DNA of 64,000 bases from a virus: positions 1 through 64,000 of IMG/VR virus record IMGVR_UViG_3300035698_027542; one strand, written 5' to 3'. A program made the translations under genes and the position numbers. The notes beneath the pieces are model-generated. The model searched no databases, was not told the origin of the DNA, and saw only the letters and a program-made list of their open reading frames with translations. This document shows positions 6,767 to 16,753 of this stretch, piece after piece. Within the stretch, counting starts at the first letter, position 1; each line of letters opens with the position of its first letter.

Positions 6767-8602
6767 CTATTTTTTACAAAATACAAATATAGGTTCAGTA
6801 TGATAAGTTTCTCCCTTTTTTCTATTATAAGAACTATTAGCTAATCTCATATGATATGTTTTTTCTAATTTCCACCTATTCTCACAATAATTACATAAAT
6901 CATCTGCTATTTTTTTATCTCCGATATTTTTAATATTTAAAATTAAATACCCACTATCTTTTAATAATCTATAACTCTCACAAACTATTTTATATAAAAA
7001 ACTATTTAACCAATCTTGATATTCTGGATACTTACTACTACTCTGATCCAAATCGTTACTATAAATCTCTTGATTATGATAAGGAGGACTAGTAAATATT
7101 AATTCATATTTTTCTTCTAGTGTAGGCATTACCTCTTCTGCCAACCCCATGTCTTGTCTGAACTTATATTTATATACCCTTTCTCCCAAACCGTCATATT
7201 GAGTAGAAAAAAAACTTGCCATCTGCATATTGCCAACAGAACTTTCTCCATTAGGATCTATTCCATGATAAAATAAATTTCTATTAGAAGCAATACAACC
7301 TGCTAATCTACCACTATAACCAGAACAAGGATCTAAAACCCTACCTTCATTAGGACAGTAATTATCATAAATAAATTTAGCTATAGAAGGCTTAAAATTA
7401 ACCACTCCTCTCGTGCCGTCTCTTGTTTTTAAAATTCTTCTTATACCAGCATGATTAGGAGTTTTCCCCAACTCAAGCCATCTATTAATACAATCCTTTA
7501 ATTTACAATCATTATTAAATGTTTCTAAAGGAGAATTATCTCCTCTCTTATAATATGCCTCTATCATATGAGGGTGAAAACTATTAACTAAATCCAACCC
7601 GTTAAAATTCATTTGTAAATGATTATCTTTTAACAAAATATTTTTAGATCTTATAATTCTACCCATTCTATTTTCTTTTTGCTCATCTGTTAAAGTTACA
7701 TGGGGAAAACCATTTCTTCTATAATATTGAAATAAAAGATCAACCACTTGTTTTTTTATCTTTTCATCTCCGTTCTTATAATATTCCAATATCTTCTTAA
7801 AATGTTTCGTATCCTCTATATCTTCCCAATAAATCATAGAACAATGACGAATATAATCACTTTTTTTTCTATTAAATAAAGATGATTTAATTTTTATAAT
7901 ATTATGCTCAAAATCTGAAACTCTTAAAATAATATTTTCTTTCTTTATTTCCTTATTTATATTTTTTTTATTTTTATAAAATTTTATAAATTCTTCTTGT
8001 AACTCTTTTTTTCTATTTATCCTAAATCCAATTTTACTACAATAATCAAAAGTATTAATAGTAAAAGTGAATGCCTCTTTTTGAGACCTATTATTAGATT
8101 GTTTCCTCATCTCCCCCGTTCTAACACCTAATTTATTAATTATATTTTTAAAACTATCAGTCCAATAAGATATATTTTTAAAACCTATTCTATATCTTAT
8201 ATAACCGTCAAAAGCATAAACTTTTGAAATCCACCCATCTGAATCCATTAGCCCTTGACAAAAACTTTTTTTAAACTCTTTATTTTTATATACGAATAAA
8301 GGTATTTTTTTCTTATCTTCTGTTAACTTCTTTAAAAAAAAGACAATTTGTTTAGAACAAACAACAAGTTGATAATAAGAAATTTTTCCTTCTTTTTTTA
8401 CAGTTTTTATTCTTCCTTGCTTATCAAATAGATTATTAACTATATCTTGACACTTCTCGCAGAAATCATAATCTTCAGATGTTATAGAAAATTGATAGGT
8501 ATCCTTACCGACATATAAGCAACCGTCCCCTAAAAGAGATCCTATTAAATAAGCAAAATCTTTTGTATATACATCCTTTAAAATATCAATATTTTTAATC
8601 AT
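6767..8602 (-). CDS. LAGLIDADG homing-endonuclease domain fused to DNA methyltransferase
   Basis: 611 residues. Residues about 15-230 form a two-motif LAGLIDADG endonuclease (AYLIGSLLGDGCLYV and FCQGLMDSDGWISKV). From about 290 onward is a phage SAM-dependent DNA methylase of the YYRRNGFPxxxL family: SFHPHM, SP(L)ETFNND, VNFKPSIAKFIYDNY, the SAM-binding loop VLDPCSGYSGRLAG and the catalytic TSPPYHN, an N4-cytosine/N6-adenine-type motif. The endonuclease is not flanked by intein splice junctions, so this reads as a stable N-terminal fusion. It could methylate and cut related targets, or be an invaded methylase gene kept in frame. Coding continues in one frame through the join. A terminator separates it from the capsid gene upstream. 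Confidence 0.8.
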   Translation of the reverse strand: MIKNIDILKDVYTKDFAYLIGSLLGDGCLYVGKDTYQFSITSEDYDFCEKCQDIVNNLFDKQGRIKTVKKEGKISYYQLVVCSKQIVFFLKKLTEDKKKIPLFVYKNKEFKKSFCQGLMDSDGWISKVYAFDGYIRYRIGFKNISYWTDSFKNIINKLGVRTGEMRKQSNNRSQKEAFTFTINTFDYCSKIGFRINRKKELQEEFIKFYKNKKNINKEIKKENIILRVSDFEHNIIKIKSSLFNRKKSDYIRHCSMIYWEDIEDTKHFKKILEYYKNGDEKIKKQVVDLLFQYYRRNGFPHVTLTDEQKENRMGRIIRSKNILLKDNHLQMNFNGLDLVNSFHPHMIEAYYKRGDNSPLETFNNDCKLKDCINRWLELGKTPNHAGIRRILKTRDGTRGVVNFKPSIAKFIYDNYCPNEGRVLDPCSGYSGRLAGCIASNRNLFYHGIDPNGESSVGNMQMASFFSTQYDGLGERVYKYKFRQDMGLAEEVMPTLEEKYELIFTSPPYHNQEIYSNDLDQSSSKYPEYQDWLNSFLYKIVCESYRLLKDSGYLILNIKNIGDKKIADDLCNYCENRWKLEKTYHMRLANSSYNRKKGETYHTEPIFVFCKK

Positions 8603-8739
8603 ATCTATTTTCTTTCTAATTTAAAGTACCTTCTAACATGAATCTTATCACTTTCATATACTAATTATAACATTTTTTAATAAATCCTTCAAATAAGATC
8701 CAAAAAATGTATATACTTTTTAAAAATGTGAGCACAAAA

Positions 8740-8769
8740 AAAGAGTGAGCCATTTCTGACCCACTCTTT
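8740..8769 (-). terminator. Rho-independent terminator after capsid gene
   Basis: AAAGAGTG pairs perfectly with CACTCTTT across a 14-base loop, followed by a seven-T run on the minus strand. It lies 30 bases beyond the major capsid stop. The rest of the 8603-8799 gap holds nothing else I can identify. Confidence 0.85.
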
Positions 8770-8799
8770 GATTTTAACTAAATGCTTCTAAACTACTTA

Positions 8800-9672
8800 C
8801 TATGAAGCGTTTGCATCAACCATAGTTATTTGACTAATTGCATAGTCGTTTATAACTACGATTCCAACTTCCTCGTAAATTACCCAGCCGAGTCTAAGTT
8901 TCTTTGGATCATCTGCTGGAAGCACTGTAATATCCTGGCGAATCGGAAAGGCCCCAACTGTTTCAGGACTAGCTACTACAAGAACAGTCGTGCTACCCAT
9001 TCTACTTGAAACATGGATATCAGCAGTCCACAAGTGACCATAAAGGCCAGTTGTAATTATTTCTCTTTGTGTTGCTTCGTCATAGAAGTCCTTGCCAAAT
9101 GTTCTGATGCTAGCATACTGGAAAGCATGAGTAACAATTTTGGCAGCTACAAGATCATGTTGCTCGATCTGTTTAAAAGCTTCATTCAACGCAGGAATAG
9201 TAAGTGTTCCGTAGTTGGTAATACTCTGTGCTGCAGGGCATGCAGTCGTAAGAGCGTTAAAGATATTGCTATCTTCTTCTTTTTGAATTGCTTCTTTCGC
9301 CTTAATCTGAGCCCTGTCTACGATGTAGAATCTACGAGCCTTGATTTCTGCAAGACGAACTGTTGGGTTCGCGGCGATCTCGAAAGTAGGAACAAGCACT
9401 TCCTCACCTTCTTGAATTTGATCAGGTACAGCACCTCTTCGTGAAACTACCCATGCAATAGCGGCAACGTCACGCTCGTAACGAGCAAGTGCTCCCTGTG
9501 GGAGTTCGTCAACCATAAGTAGTTTTCTACCTACAGCTTGATACTCTAAAGCTCTACGGATTGGTTCTACCATTGCCTGAGCAAGGGCAGTACGACCTTC
9601 ATCGCTCTCAAGAGCTTGAGAGATAACCATTTCTTTTTCTTGGTCTGTTAAACCTTTTTTATCAAAAGCCAT
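8800..9672 (-). CDS. Major capsid protein (HK97-like)
   Basis: 290 residues. The composition is unlike its low-complexity neighbours: balanced, beta-rich, with better-optimised GC-richer codons, as expected of the most highly expressed structural gene. The sequence ELPQGALARYERDVAAIAWV and the beta-rich C terminus ending VVINDYAISQITMVD resemble major capsid proteins of large myophages (family recall, not a search). Residues about 24-45 contain MVEPIRRALEY, a motif found again in the protein at 34169-34996. AGGAG precedes the ATG and a strong terminator follows the gene. Next upstream are a probable decoration protein and the protease/scaffold, the normal head-gene order. Confidence 0.75.
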   Translation of the reverse strand: MAFDKKGLTDQEKEMVISQALESDEGRTALAQAMVEPIRRALEYQAVGRKLLMVDELPQGALARYERDVAAIAWVVSRRGAVPDQIQEGEEVLVPTFEIAANPTVRLAEIKARRFYIVDRAQIKAKEAIQKEEDSNIFNALTTACPAAQSITNYGTLTIPALNEAFKQIEQHDLVAAKIVTHAFQYASIRTFGKDFYDEATQREIITTGLYGHLWTADIHVSSRMGSTTVLVVASPETVGAFPIRQDITVLPADDPKKLRLGWVIYEEVGIVVINDYAISQITMVDANAS

Positions 9673-9757
9673 TTTCTTTCTCCTTTTATTCTTATTTTTA
9701 GGTATTAATCAAAATCCTAAAATATAAATTAATATTAACACTGTTTCTTTTTTCGTA

Positions 9758-10309
9758 TTATATACGAAGAACTACTGGGAAATAATCTCCCAAAGTCATA
9801 CTGCCATTAGTCGTGTCAGTTCCAGGAACACCACTATCATACGCTTGACTTGCACCAACAGAAATAGCAACGTTCTCACCTACTACTGCTGCCTGAACCA
9901 ACCATGATCCATTGCCACCTGCTATACCAGTTCCGAACAAGTTACCTGCTGCAGGAGCTGCAGAACCTGTATCAAGCAAATCATCACTAATCCAGAATTT
10001 TCCACCACCATTATAAACAGTGATTTTCTGGCTAGCTGTTGTTTCATCATAAAAATCTGAAACTCTGTTTTCAGTCCAACGAGTTCCAGCACCATCAGCA
10101 CCAATAACAACCTGTGCAGAATATGCAGTTGTTGAACCTTCTGCTGCAAGAGCAGAATCTCCAGCAATACCAATACTATCAGTAGCAGTAGCTGCTGTTT
10201 GAGGAACAACCAAATTCGCTGTAAGCATTACTATATTACCAGCACTGATTGCGGCAGCGCCAACTGGATACATGTCTGCAACTACGTGATACTCAACTAT
10301 AAGAGCCAT
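9758..10309 (-). CDS. Probable capsid decoration/head-stabilising protein
   Basis: 183 residues, Ala/Gly/Thr/Val-rich and predicted all-beta (MALIVEYHVVADMYPVGAAA... ending LGDYFPVVLRI), with no charged low-complexity tracts. Its position between the scaffold/protease and the major capsid gene, plus its composition, fits a small capsid-surface protein. No sequence motif proves it. AGGAG precedes the ATG. It could alternatively be a tail-tube-type protein. Confidence 0.55.
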   Translation of the reverse strand: MALIVEYHVVADMYPVGAAAISAGNIVMLTANLVVPQTAATATDSIGIAGDSALAAEGSTTAYSAQVVIGADGAGTRWTENRVSDFYDETTASQKITVYNGGGKFWISDDLLDTGSAAPAAGNLFGTGIAGGNGSWLVQAAVVGENVAISVGASQAYDSGVPGTDTTNGSMTLGDYFPVVLRI

Positions 10310-10341
10310 AATTACTCTCCTTTATTTAAAAAATTTCCATT

Positions 10342-13300
10342 TTACTTGTTGTAAGCTTTTCTCAATTGTTCCGTATCATTGTTATCAGCATCTTGATTTT
10401 GTTGTTCTAGGGTGAATAATGAAGATAACTTTTTACTTAAATCATCTTGAGCATTTCTTACACTACTTGCCTCATTTATTTGTACGGTTTGAGACATACC
10501 GTCCGAAACAGTGTCAAGTCCTTTTACATTAGCAAATATGGCTTTTTCAATATCTTGAATTTGCTTAGGCTTATAGGCTCTCAACTCACTAATTTTAGTT
10601 GGGAGATCGGCAGGTACGATATGATTTGCTTGAAGCATTCTGCCAGCTACCCTAATAGCCTCGGACTCCGAATCGCCATCAGCGATTACTGTGCCTTTAT
10701 CTTTTGTAGTTTTTTCACTATCTAATTCTTCCTGACCCTGCTGAGCATTACCTGTAAATATTTCAGGTTGATCTTTAGGAGTATCAGGTTTTGTACCTAT
10801 TGTTTCTTTTTCATGACCCATCATTCCGCTATCGCTTTTAACTTCTGATTCATTTATTTCATCAGCATCGAATTTTTCTTCTTTCCCGATAGTTCCCCCA
10901 TCAGAGATAGGTTGAATATCAGGATCTTTTGCTACAGGTTCTTTTGGAGCAAGTTTTTTAGCAATTCTATCAGCTAAACTATTAACTCCTTGTTTTGCCG
11001 AACCAAAACCCTTCATATGCATTAAGTCTTCATCTATAGAAGCGAGTTCTGTTTTTCCTTGACCCTTATCGCCGCCTGTATAGGTATTATCTCCACCAGT
11101 ATAACCTGCTTCTTCCTCATGTCCCATAGTAGCATTTTCTGATGGAACAACAGGTTGAGGTTTATCTTGTGGATTCAGGTCAGTAGGTTCTTGACCCATT
11201 GTTGCATTATCTCTTGGAACGCTAGGTTTTACTGCTGAAGGAATAGTTTCATTCTCATGCCCCATTTGGCTTCCACCTTCACCTGCTGTATAGGTTCCGA
11301 TATCGCTAACATCTTGAGCTTTTTCTTGAGAAATTTCTTTTTCCCCAGCGGTTTTATTTATAGCGGCAATAACACTGGAAAGATCCATTTGTGTTTTACC
11401 GACTTTACCAACATTCTTTTCCATTATATAAGCTTCCTTAGTCTCTGTTCCTGTCCCTGCTAACATTGGGTTATTTTCTTCCACTCCAACAGGTTGTTCT
11501 TCTTCCCCTCCAACGGGTTGCCCATTGACAGTAACATTAACTTTCGAAGGTTGTTCTGGAAATCCTCTTTCTTTTTCTACAACATCTGCTCCGTTACCTT
11601 GTTCAGCATCAAATCCAACTTCCATAGGTTTCATATCTCCGCCCATTTCACCGCCCATTCCTGGATCTTCTGTGGGCTTCATATCTCCACCCATTCCTGG
11701 ATCTTCCATAGGTTTCATTTCATCTAATTCTCCTGGGCCTATTTCTTCTATAGGACCTTCTCCACCAAGATCATCAATAGGACCTTCATCCCCAATAGGA
11801 AGATCTCCTACTTCTTCGCCTTCTCCCATTTCTTCTCCAATTCCTTCTTGTCCTTCTCCCTCTGCTACTTCAATAGCTTGTTCAAGTTGTTCTACTATAT
11901 CAATAGGAAGTTCTAAAGTAACTGTTGCCCCATGCTCTTCTTCAAATGGATCACCTTCTTCCATTACAGGAACATCAGGATCAACATCAGGAGTTTCATT
12001 AAATTCATCTTTCCCTGTTATTTCATCTGCTAAGAAATCTTCTCCATCTGCTACTGCGACTTTAAGAGCAGAACAAACTTCGGCTGCTTGTCTTAAGCCA
12101 TAGCCAGAACGAACTTGATGAGTAATACACTCTTCATCTCCATCACAATCTGACCAATTATCAGCTAATTTAGCAGCAATCTTAGATGTATAAATATCAG
12201 CTTTTTTCAATCGGTTGCAAATTGATACAGCAAGTGGTTTACCCTCATCTGGGCCACTCAAGCACACAGCATTTGTTCCGAATCTTCTTGCTAGTTTCTC
12301 AATACAAGATTCGATTGGGAATTTATCTCCATATCCACCATATGCCAATTTATAATCTGCAATAACTGATCCTTTTTTATCTGCTGTCTTAACAGTTCTT
12401 AAAGAACCAGCTTGCTTTAATTTAATAATTGTTTCTACTTGATCTTTAAGATCCAACTGATTGAAATCTGCTTCGGTTATTTTCATGCTCCCAAGAGCTT
12501 TTACAAATCTTTGTTTTGCTCTATCGCAAGATGGGCAAATTGTATTTGCGGTTCTTGGAGACCATTCCCACTGAGCATAAGGTTGTTTACCATCTTTAGA
12601 AACCATATAAGAAACTTTATATTTTGTTCCTGTGTCAAGACAAATATGATTTCCATCTCCCAAATTAACAGTATTAGCCTTACCTGTGGCAGGGCTAATT
12701 TCGCCTACTTTAATTTTTGCTTCAGCTACTTTCTTAATTGCACCTGGAATTATTTTTGTAGTAGCTGCAAATTTCACTACTCTATTATTACTAACTGAAG
12801 CTGCCGCTGGAATGTCTCCCATTTCTTGTTCCATATTACCTGGGCCTTCTCCCAAACCTTCTTCAGTTGGCATTTCAAATCCTTCTCCTTCAAAGCCTTC
12901 TTCAACTTCTTCTTCTCCACCTTCAGAAGGAGTTACACCTTGCCATTTAGTAACATTAACTTCTACTTTATAAGTCATTTCTGAACCACAATTACCACAC
13001 TTGCCCTTACCATCAAGAACATCAACATCATCGCTACCACAAACAGGGCAAATTGATCCTGGTGGTAGTGGTTCAAGATTATCAGTTAACTCTCCTTCTT
13101 CTTCTCCCATAGCTCCTGGCTCTTCAGTAAAACTTTCCATTGGGGGAGCGCCTACGCCTGGAGTTCCTGGCAATGTTGCGCCAGCACCTGGAGCCTGACC
13201 AGCACCTCCCATGCCTCCCATTTCTCCACCCATCATCTGAGCAGTTTTTTTAATTTCTGTTTTAGCTTCTGCCATACATTCTTCTGTCCCTTCTTCTATC

Positions 13301-15888
13301 CCTTCTTCAGGGCATTCTCCATTAATATCAGCATCGATATCTTCTATAGGACCTTCTATAATATCTCCGATATCATCAGGAACAATCTCCTCTTCTGCTC
13401 CATCCTGAATATCTATAATTAATTCTCCATTATCTCCAACTTCGATTTTGATAACAGCGGCTGCAACAGATTCATCATCTATCATTTCTTGTGCAAATTT
13501 CTTTACGCCAGCTACGAATGCTGTTTTATCAGTAATGGGAACTCCAATATCTTCCATTGTTGCTCTAATTTGATATTTTCCATCTTCTGGTTTATCTAAT
13601 TCTTTAATTGCAGATTCAATAGCATCTGCCTTTGTAATAATCTTTGTATCTGATAATTTATTAATTTTATTTTCTACAATAGAATTAACTTTAGTCATTT
13701 GCGATTCATTATTAATAATATGCCCGACAGTATCAAAAACATCTTCTGCTTTCATCCCGAACTGAGCATTAGAAGCTGCCGATACGATCAAAGCATCAAT
13801 AGTTGAAATTGTATTTTTAGAAGCTGTTTTAGCAAAATAAGAAGCATTAGAAGCAATTGCCTCTCTATTATCTTTCTTATGAGGTAAGGAATTAAGAACT
13901 GCTAAAAAAGAAACTTTTGCTTTTGTATCGGTATCATCATTAATAATAGAAGCTATTTTTTTAATCTCATCTGGAGATTTGCGATAAGTAGAAATCATAT
14001 CTGCTAGAATATTAGTAGCAGTTTTAACAAGAGAAACGGAATAATCTTTATTAGCCCATCTCTTCAAACCATCTGTCATTGAGATATTTCTCAACTGGTC
14101 TTCTGTGATAGTCTCAAGATTACCTACAAATTTATGATTACTAAGAAGATCCCTAATTTGAGCTTGGGTAATAGATTCTGTATAATCATCTGGGAGATTA
14201 CCAGCAATATCTCTACTGAAATCATCCCACTGTTTCTCTGTAATAACATCTGAGTAATCATTAAAATGGATTACCGCTTCTCCTAAAGCGCTTTGAGTCT
14301 TTAACTGATCTTCTGTAATTGTTTCATACGTACCTGTTCTCACTTGTGGACTATCAGAAGTCGTATCATTACTTTGCTCGGAACCGCCTATTTGTTCTTT
14401 ACTTTCAGTTATCCCTTCATAAACTTCCTCTGTTCTTGGATGAAGAGTCTCTTCTTCTTTTATAAGCTGTTTCTCAGTAATGACTTCAAGATTCTCTGTC
14501 CCAGCCGCCACTTTTGTAGCTTTATTATCAGTAGCCATTTTTGCTCCTATATTTAATTGAGAATTAATATTTTTATTTAAATTACGTAGACTCTCTTCTA
14601 AAGAATCTACTTTACTAATTAGTTTTTGACTTATTCGTGAAAAATCCTCTATTTTTCTTGAAGAATTTTTCGGCATTGTCACATTTCCTAGATCTCCAAG
14701 ACCAGAAGTTTGGCTTCCAGCGGATGGTAATTCTTGCTGAGCTGCCATTTGTTCTGGAGGAAGCGGTGCTGGGAATTGATCAGCAACTATTGGTTGATCT
14801 CCATCTGCAGCCGTAACTTGTGGAGAAGGTAATCCCCCATAACCCATTTCTGTCAATTCATCAAAAATGCCTTGTACGTCTGCCATAGCCTTAACAAGCT
14901 CACTAACGTACTCCATCGAGACATTTTCTTTTTGTTTTAACATACTTTTAACGACAGTTTCCATTTCTGTCATACTATTTTTAAGTGACTCAAGCTCTTG
15001 TACCCCACCCAACTTGATAAGCATCTCATTATCTTCTTCTTGCAGATGTGCTTCTTTAATAAGATTCCCTATTGTTTTATTAAAAGATGCTACTTTTTTT
15101 TCTAAAGTAGGAACATTAAGAACACATTTTACCCCACAATCCTGACAAGCTGGATTAACTACAAAACTATTTTCAATAAACTTTAGCCCGTAGTTATGTT
15201 CAAAAATAGCCTGATCTGCATGTTTGAGAGTTTTGATGTTATCTTTCGCGCTCCCGCAAACAGGGCATTTTTCGTCCTTATCTGTTGGGCTGTTATGATA
15301 AGCACATTTCAAGTCTCCAGTATATTTCCTATTCTTTCTATTTGATACATGAGAACAATAATCTTCTGATGTATTTGCCTTGTTATGGCAAACAGAGCAG
15401 ATACTAGATTCCACAGAACATCCCATTGACGTTCCTGTTATATATCCTTCTTCTAGTCCTCTTGCAAGTCTTGGATAAGCTACTTTATCCACTCTCCCAA
15501 TTATATAAACTCCTCCTTCTTTTGGGTCATACCACGAATGGACACATTCTCCTCTTGCCTTCTCTACATCATCATTTTGATGATTGGTAAAGAGAGGAAC
15601 GCCTACGAAAGAAGATGTTGCTAATTTTAATTCTTTTTCATTAAAGGCATCTCCATTATCATTAGGTTCATCTTTTTTAATTGCAAATATTTTAATATAG
15701 AGATGGTCTGGGTGTTCTTTAGTAGCTTCTTTTAAATTAAAACCTCCTAGATCTTCTCCTTCTATATTAATAGAAGCAGTTTTTATTTGATCGGGAAAAT
15801 TATAAATATCCCAACCTTCTCCTGTTGGTTTATTAAGTGCTGTAACTTTGCATTTATGTGAAAACCTTGCTATTTTATACATTGCCAT
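10342..15888 (-). CDS. Prohead protease-scaffold fusion protein
   Basis: About 1848 residues; ATG at 15888 chosen because AAGGA precedes it. Residues 95-165 resemble caudoviral prohead serine proteases (U35-like): VPLFTNHQ (His103), then GGVYIIGRVD, then ITGTSMGCS (Ser154). A Cys-rich segment follows (CSVCHNKA...YC, CPVCGSA). The remainder is long, acidic and low-complexity like a scaffold core: six I-T-E/Q units between about 465 and 600, a CPVCGS/CGNCGS zinc ribbon near 960, Gly-Met-Pro-Glu repeats and several MGHE motifs near the C terminus. K-T-A motifs occur at residues 36-38 and at least five more places. I infer a self-processing scaffold that carries its own protease, acting inside the prohead before DNA packaging. 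It lies between portal-side genes and decoration/capsid genes. Confidence 0.75.
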   Translation of the reverse strand: MAMYKIARFSHKCKVTALNKPTGEGWDIYNFPDQIKTASINIEGEDLGGFNLKEATKEHPDHLYIKIFAIKKDEPNDNGDAFNEKELKLATSSFVGVPLFTNHQNDDVEKARGECVHSWYDPKEGGVYIIGRVDKVAYPRLARGLEEGYITGTSMGCSVESSICSVCHNKANTSEDYCSHVSNRKNRKYTGDLKCAYHNSPTDKDEKCPVCGSAKDNIKTLKHADQAIFEHNYGLKFIENSFVVNPACQDCGVKCVLNVPTLEKKVASFNKTIGNLIKEAHLQEEDNEMLIKLGGVQELESLKNSMTEMETVVKSMLKQKENVSMEYVSELVKAMADVQGIFDELTEMGYGGLPSPQVTAADGDQPIVADQFPAPLPPEQMAAQQELPSAGSQTSGLGDLGNVTMPKNSSRKIEDFSRISQKLISKVDSLEESLRNLNKNINSQLNIGAKMATDNKATKVAAGTENLEVITEKQLIKEEETLHPRTEEVYEGITESKEQIGGSEQSNDTTSDSPQVRTGTYETITEDQLKTQSALGEAVIHFNDYSDVITEKQWDDFSRDIAGNLPDDYTESITQAQIRDLLSNHKFVGNLETITEDQLRNISMTDGLKRWANKDYSVSLVKTATNILADMISTYRKSPDEIKKIASIINDDTDTKAKVSFLAVLNSLPHKKDNREAIASNASYFAKTASKNTISTIDALIVSAASNAQFGMKAEDVFDTVGHIINNESQMTKVNSIVENKINKLSDTKIITKADAIESAIKELDKPEDGKYQIRATMEDIGVPITDKTAFVAGVKKFAQEMIDDESVAAAVIKIEVGDNGELIIDIQDGAEEEIVPDDIGDIIEGPIEDIDADINGECPEEGIEEGTEECMAEAKTEIKKTAQMMGGEMGGMGGAGQAPGAGATLPGTPGVGAPPMESFTEEPGAMGEEEGELTDNLEPLPPGSICPVCGSDDVDVLDGKGKCGNCGSEMTYKVEVNVTKWQGVTPSEGGEEEVEEGFEGEGFEMPTEEGLGEGPGNMEQEMGDIPAAASVSNNRVVKFAATTKIIPGAIKKVAEAKIKVGEISPATGKANTVNLGDGNHICLDTGTKYKVSYMVSKDGKQPYAQWEWSPRTANTICPSCDRAKQRFVKALGSMKITEADFNQLDLKDQVETIIKLKQAGSLRTVKTADKKGSVIADYKLAYGGYGDKFPIESCIEKLARRFGTNAVCLSGPDEGKPLAVSICNRLKKADIYTSKIAAKLADNWSDCDGDEECITHQVRSGYGLRQAAEVCSALKVAVADGEDFLADEITGKDEFNETPDVDPDVPVMEEGDPFEEEHGATVTLELPIDIVEQLEQAIEVAEGEGQEGIGEEMGEGEEVGDLPIGDEGPIDDLGGEGPIEEIGPGELDEMKPMEDPGMGGDMKPTEDPGMGGEMGGDMKPMEVGFDAEQGNGADVVEKERGFPEQPSKVNVTVNGQPVGGEEEQPVGVEENNPMLAGTGTETKEAYIMEKNVGKVGKTQMDLSSVIAAINKTAGEKEISQEKAQDVSDIGTYTAGEGGSQMGHENETIPSAVKPSVPRDNATMGQEPTDLNPQDKPQPVVPSENATMGHEEEAGYTGGDNTYTGGDKGQGKTELASIDEDLMHMKGFGSAKQGVNSLADRIAKKLAPKEPVAKDPDIQPISDGGTIGKEEKFDADEINESEVKSDSGMMGHEKETIGTKPDTPKDQPEIFTGNAQQGQEELDSEKTTKDKGTVIADGDSESEAIRVAGRMLQANHIVPADLPTKISELRAYKPKQIQDIEKAIFANVKGLDTVSDGMSQTVQINEASSVRNAQDDLSKKLSSLFTLEQQNQDADNNDTEQLRKAYNK

Positions 15889-15904
15889 TTTTATTTTTCC
15901 TTGT

Positions 15905-16279
15905 TTACCATTCTTTATCATTATTTTCTAAATCTTGAGTTATATTAGAATAATGCTCTTGAATTTCTGAATATACATTGTTTTTTAAATCTTTATTTTC
16001 TGGGCTACTAAGAAAAGATGTTAGATCTTCTTTACTAACAACATCTGTTGCTAAAAACTCAATTTCTCCATTTGCATCATTAACCCAGTAAGAAATATTA
16101 ACTTCAACATCTGAAGGAGAAATTGCTCCTTCTTCTATAATTGGTATAGCCGTAGAAAATTGACCTTTCATCGAAGGATTTTTTTTATAATATCTATTTA
16201 AAGTTCCTGGAGAAAACATAGGAGGAGCATATGCTTCCTTCTCTATTTTCTTATAATTTTTAGTTTTTAATATTTTCAC
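15905..16279 (-). CDS. MKIIK-tagged virion-cluster protein
   Basis: 124 residues starting MKILKTKNYKKIEKEAYAPP, a member of the second N-terminal tag family. After the tag are a Pro/Tyr stretch (PGTLNRYYKKNPSMKGQF), a short beta region (VNISYWVNDANGEIEF) and an acidic helical tail. No family recognised. Its stop lies 17 bases before the scaffold start, so the two are probably co-translated. Confidence 0.6.
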   Translation of the reverse strand: MKILKTKNYKKIEKEAYAPPMFSPGTLNRYYKKNPSMKGQFSTAIPIIEEGAISPSDVEVNISYWVNDANGEIEFLATDVVSKEDLTSFLSSPENKDLKNNVYSEIQEHYSNITQDLENNDKEW

Positions 16280-16288
16280 TATAAATAA

Positions 16289-16576
16289 TTACCTTTGTGG
16301 ATTAGTATGTAAACTACCTATTTCTTTTACTTTTGCATCTTGTTGTTCGAAAGAAAAACCTCTACTTTTTAATTCCTGTCTATAAACAGATGCTTGATCA
16401 AAATATTTACCTTGATTTGAGCTAACTCGAGAAGCTTCAATAGCATCACTTAAAGCACCTAATAAAGATTCTGTATCCATCTGTTTTGCCTTTTGTCTCT
16501 CATGTTGAAAATTAACCTTATAAGGATTCATATCTCCAAATGTATCAGCAAATTTTTTAGTTTTTATAATTTTCAT
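16289..16576 (-). CDS. MKIIK-tagged small helical protein
   Basis: 95 residues from ATG at 16576, where TAATG overlaps the stop of the preceding zinc-ribbon gene. It begins MKIIKTKKFADTFGD, the clearest copy of tag family 2. The body is Gln/Lys/Glu-rich and helical (ESLLGALSDAIEASR, DQASVYRQELKSRGF). Function unknown; I infer a scaffold- or virion-associated protein from tag and context. Confidence 0.6.
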   Translation of the reverse strand: MKIIKTKKFADTFGDMNPYKVNFQHERQKAKQMDTESLLGALSDAIEASRVSSNQGKYFDQASVYRQELKSRGFSFEQQDAKVKEIGSLHTNPQR

Positions 16577-16740
16577 TATAATTTTTCCCCGCAAGAAGGA
16601 CAAAATTTCATTTTAAAAAGAACACAAGTCCCACAAGAAGCACAGCAGAGCTTACTATCTTCTTTCTCCTGTTCTTCTACTTGTTCTTTTCTTACTCCAA
16701 ACGTATAATTTTTATTATCTTTTTGACCACACTTAAGCAT
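16576..16740 (-). CDS. Small zinc-ribbon protein
   Basis: 54 residues (MLKCGQKDNKNYTFG...). Two CxxC pairs, CASCGTC and CPSCGEKL, form a treble-clef or zinc-ribbon at the C terminus. The ATG at 16740 is preceded by AAGGAGAT and its stop overlaps the next start (TAATG), indicating translational coupling. Partner and role unknown. Confidence 0.6.
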   Translation of the reverse strand: MLKCGQKDNKNYTFGVRKEQVEEQEKEDSKLCCASCGTCVLFKMKFCPSCGEKL

Positions 16741-16753
16741 CACAATTATCTCC

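Noticed and set aside
11525-12103. Long plus-strand Ser/Pro-rich frame inside the scaffold gene
   Set aside because: It is the antisense reading of the Gly/Glu/Met repeats and has no ribosome site. The same applies to the Pro-rich frame at 18588-19001 opposite the portal linker.
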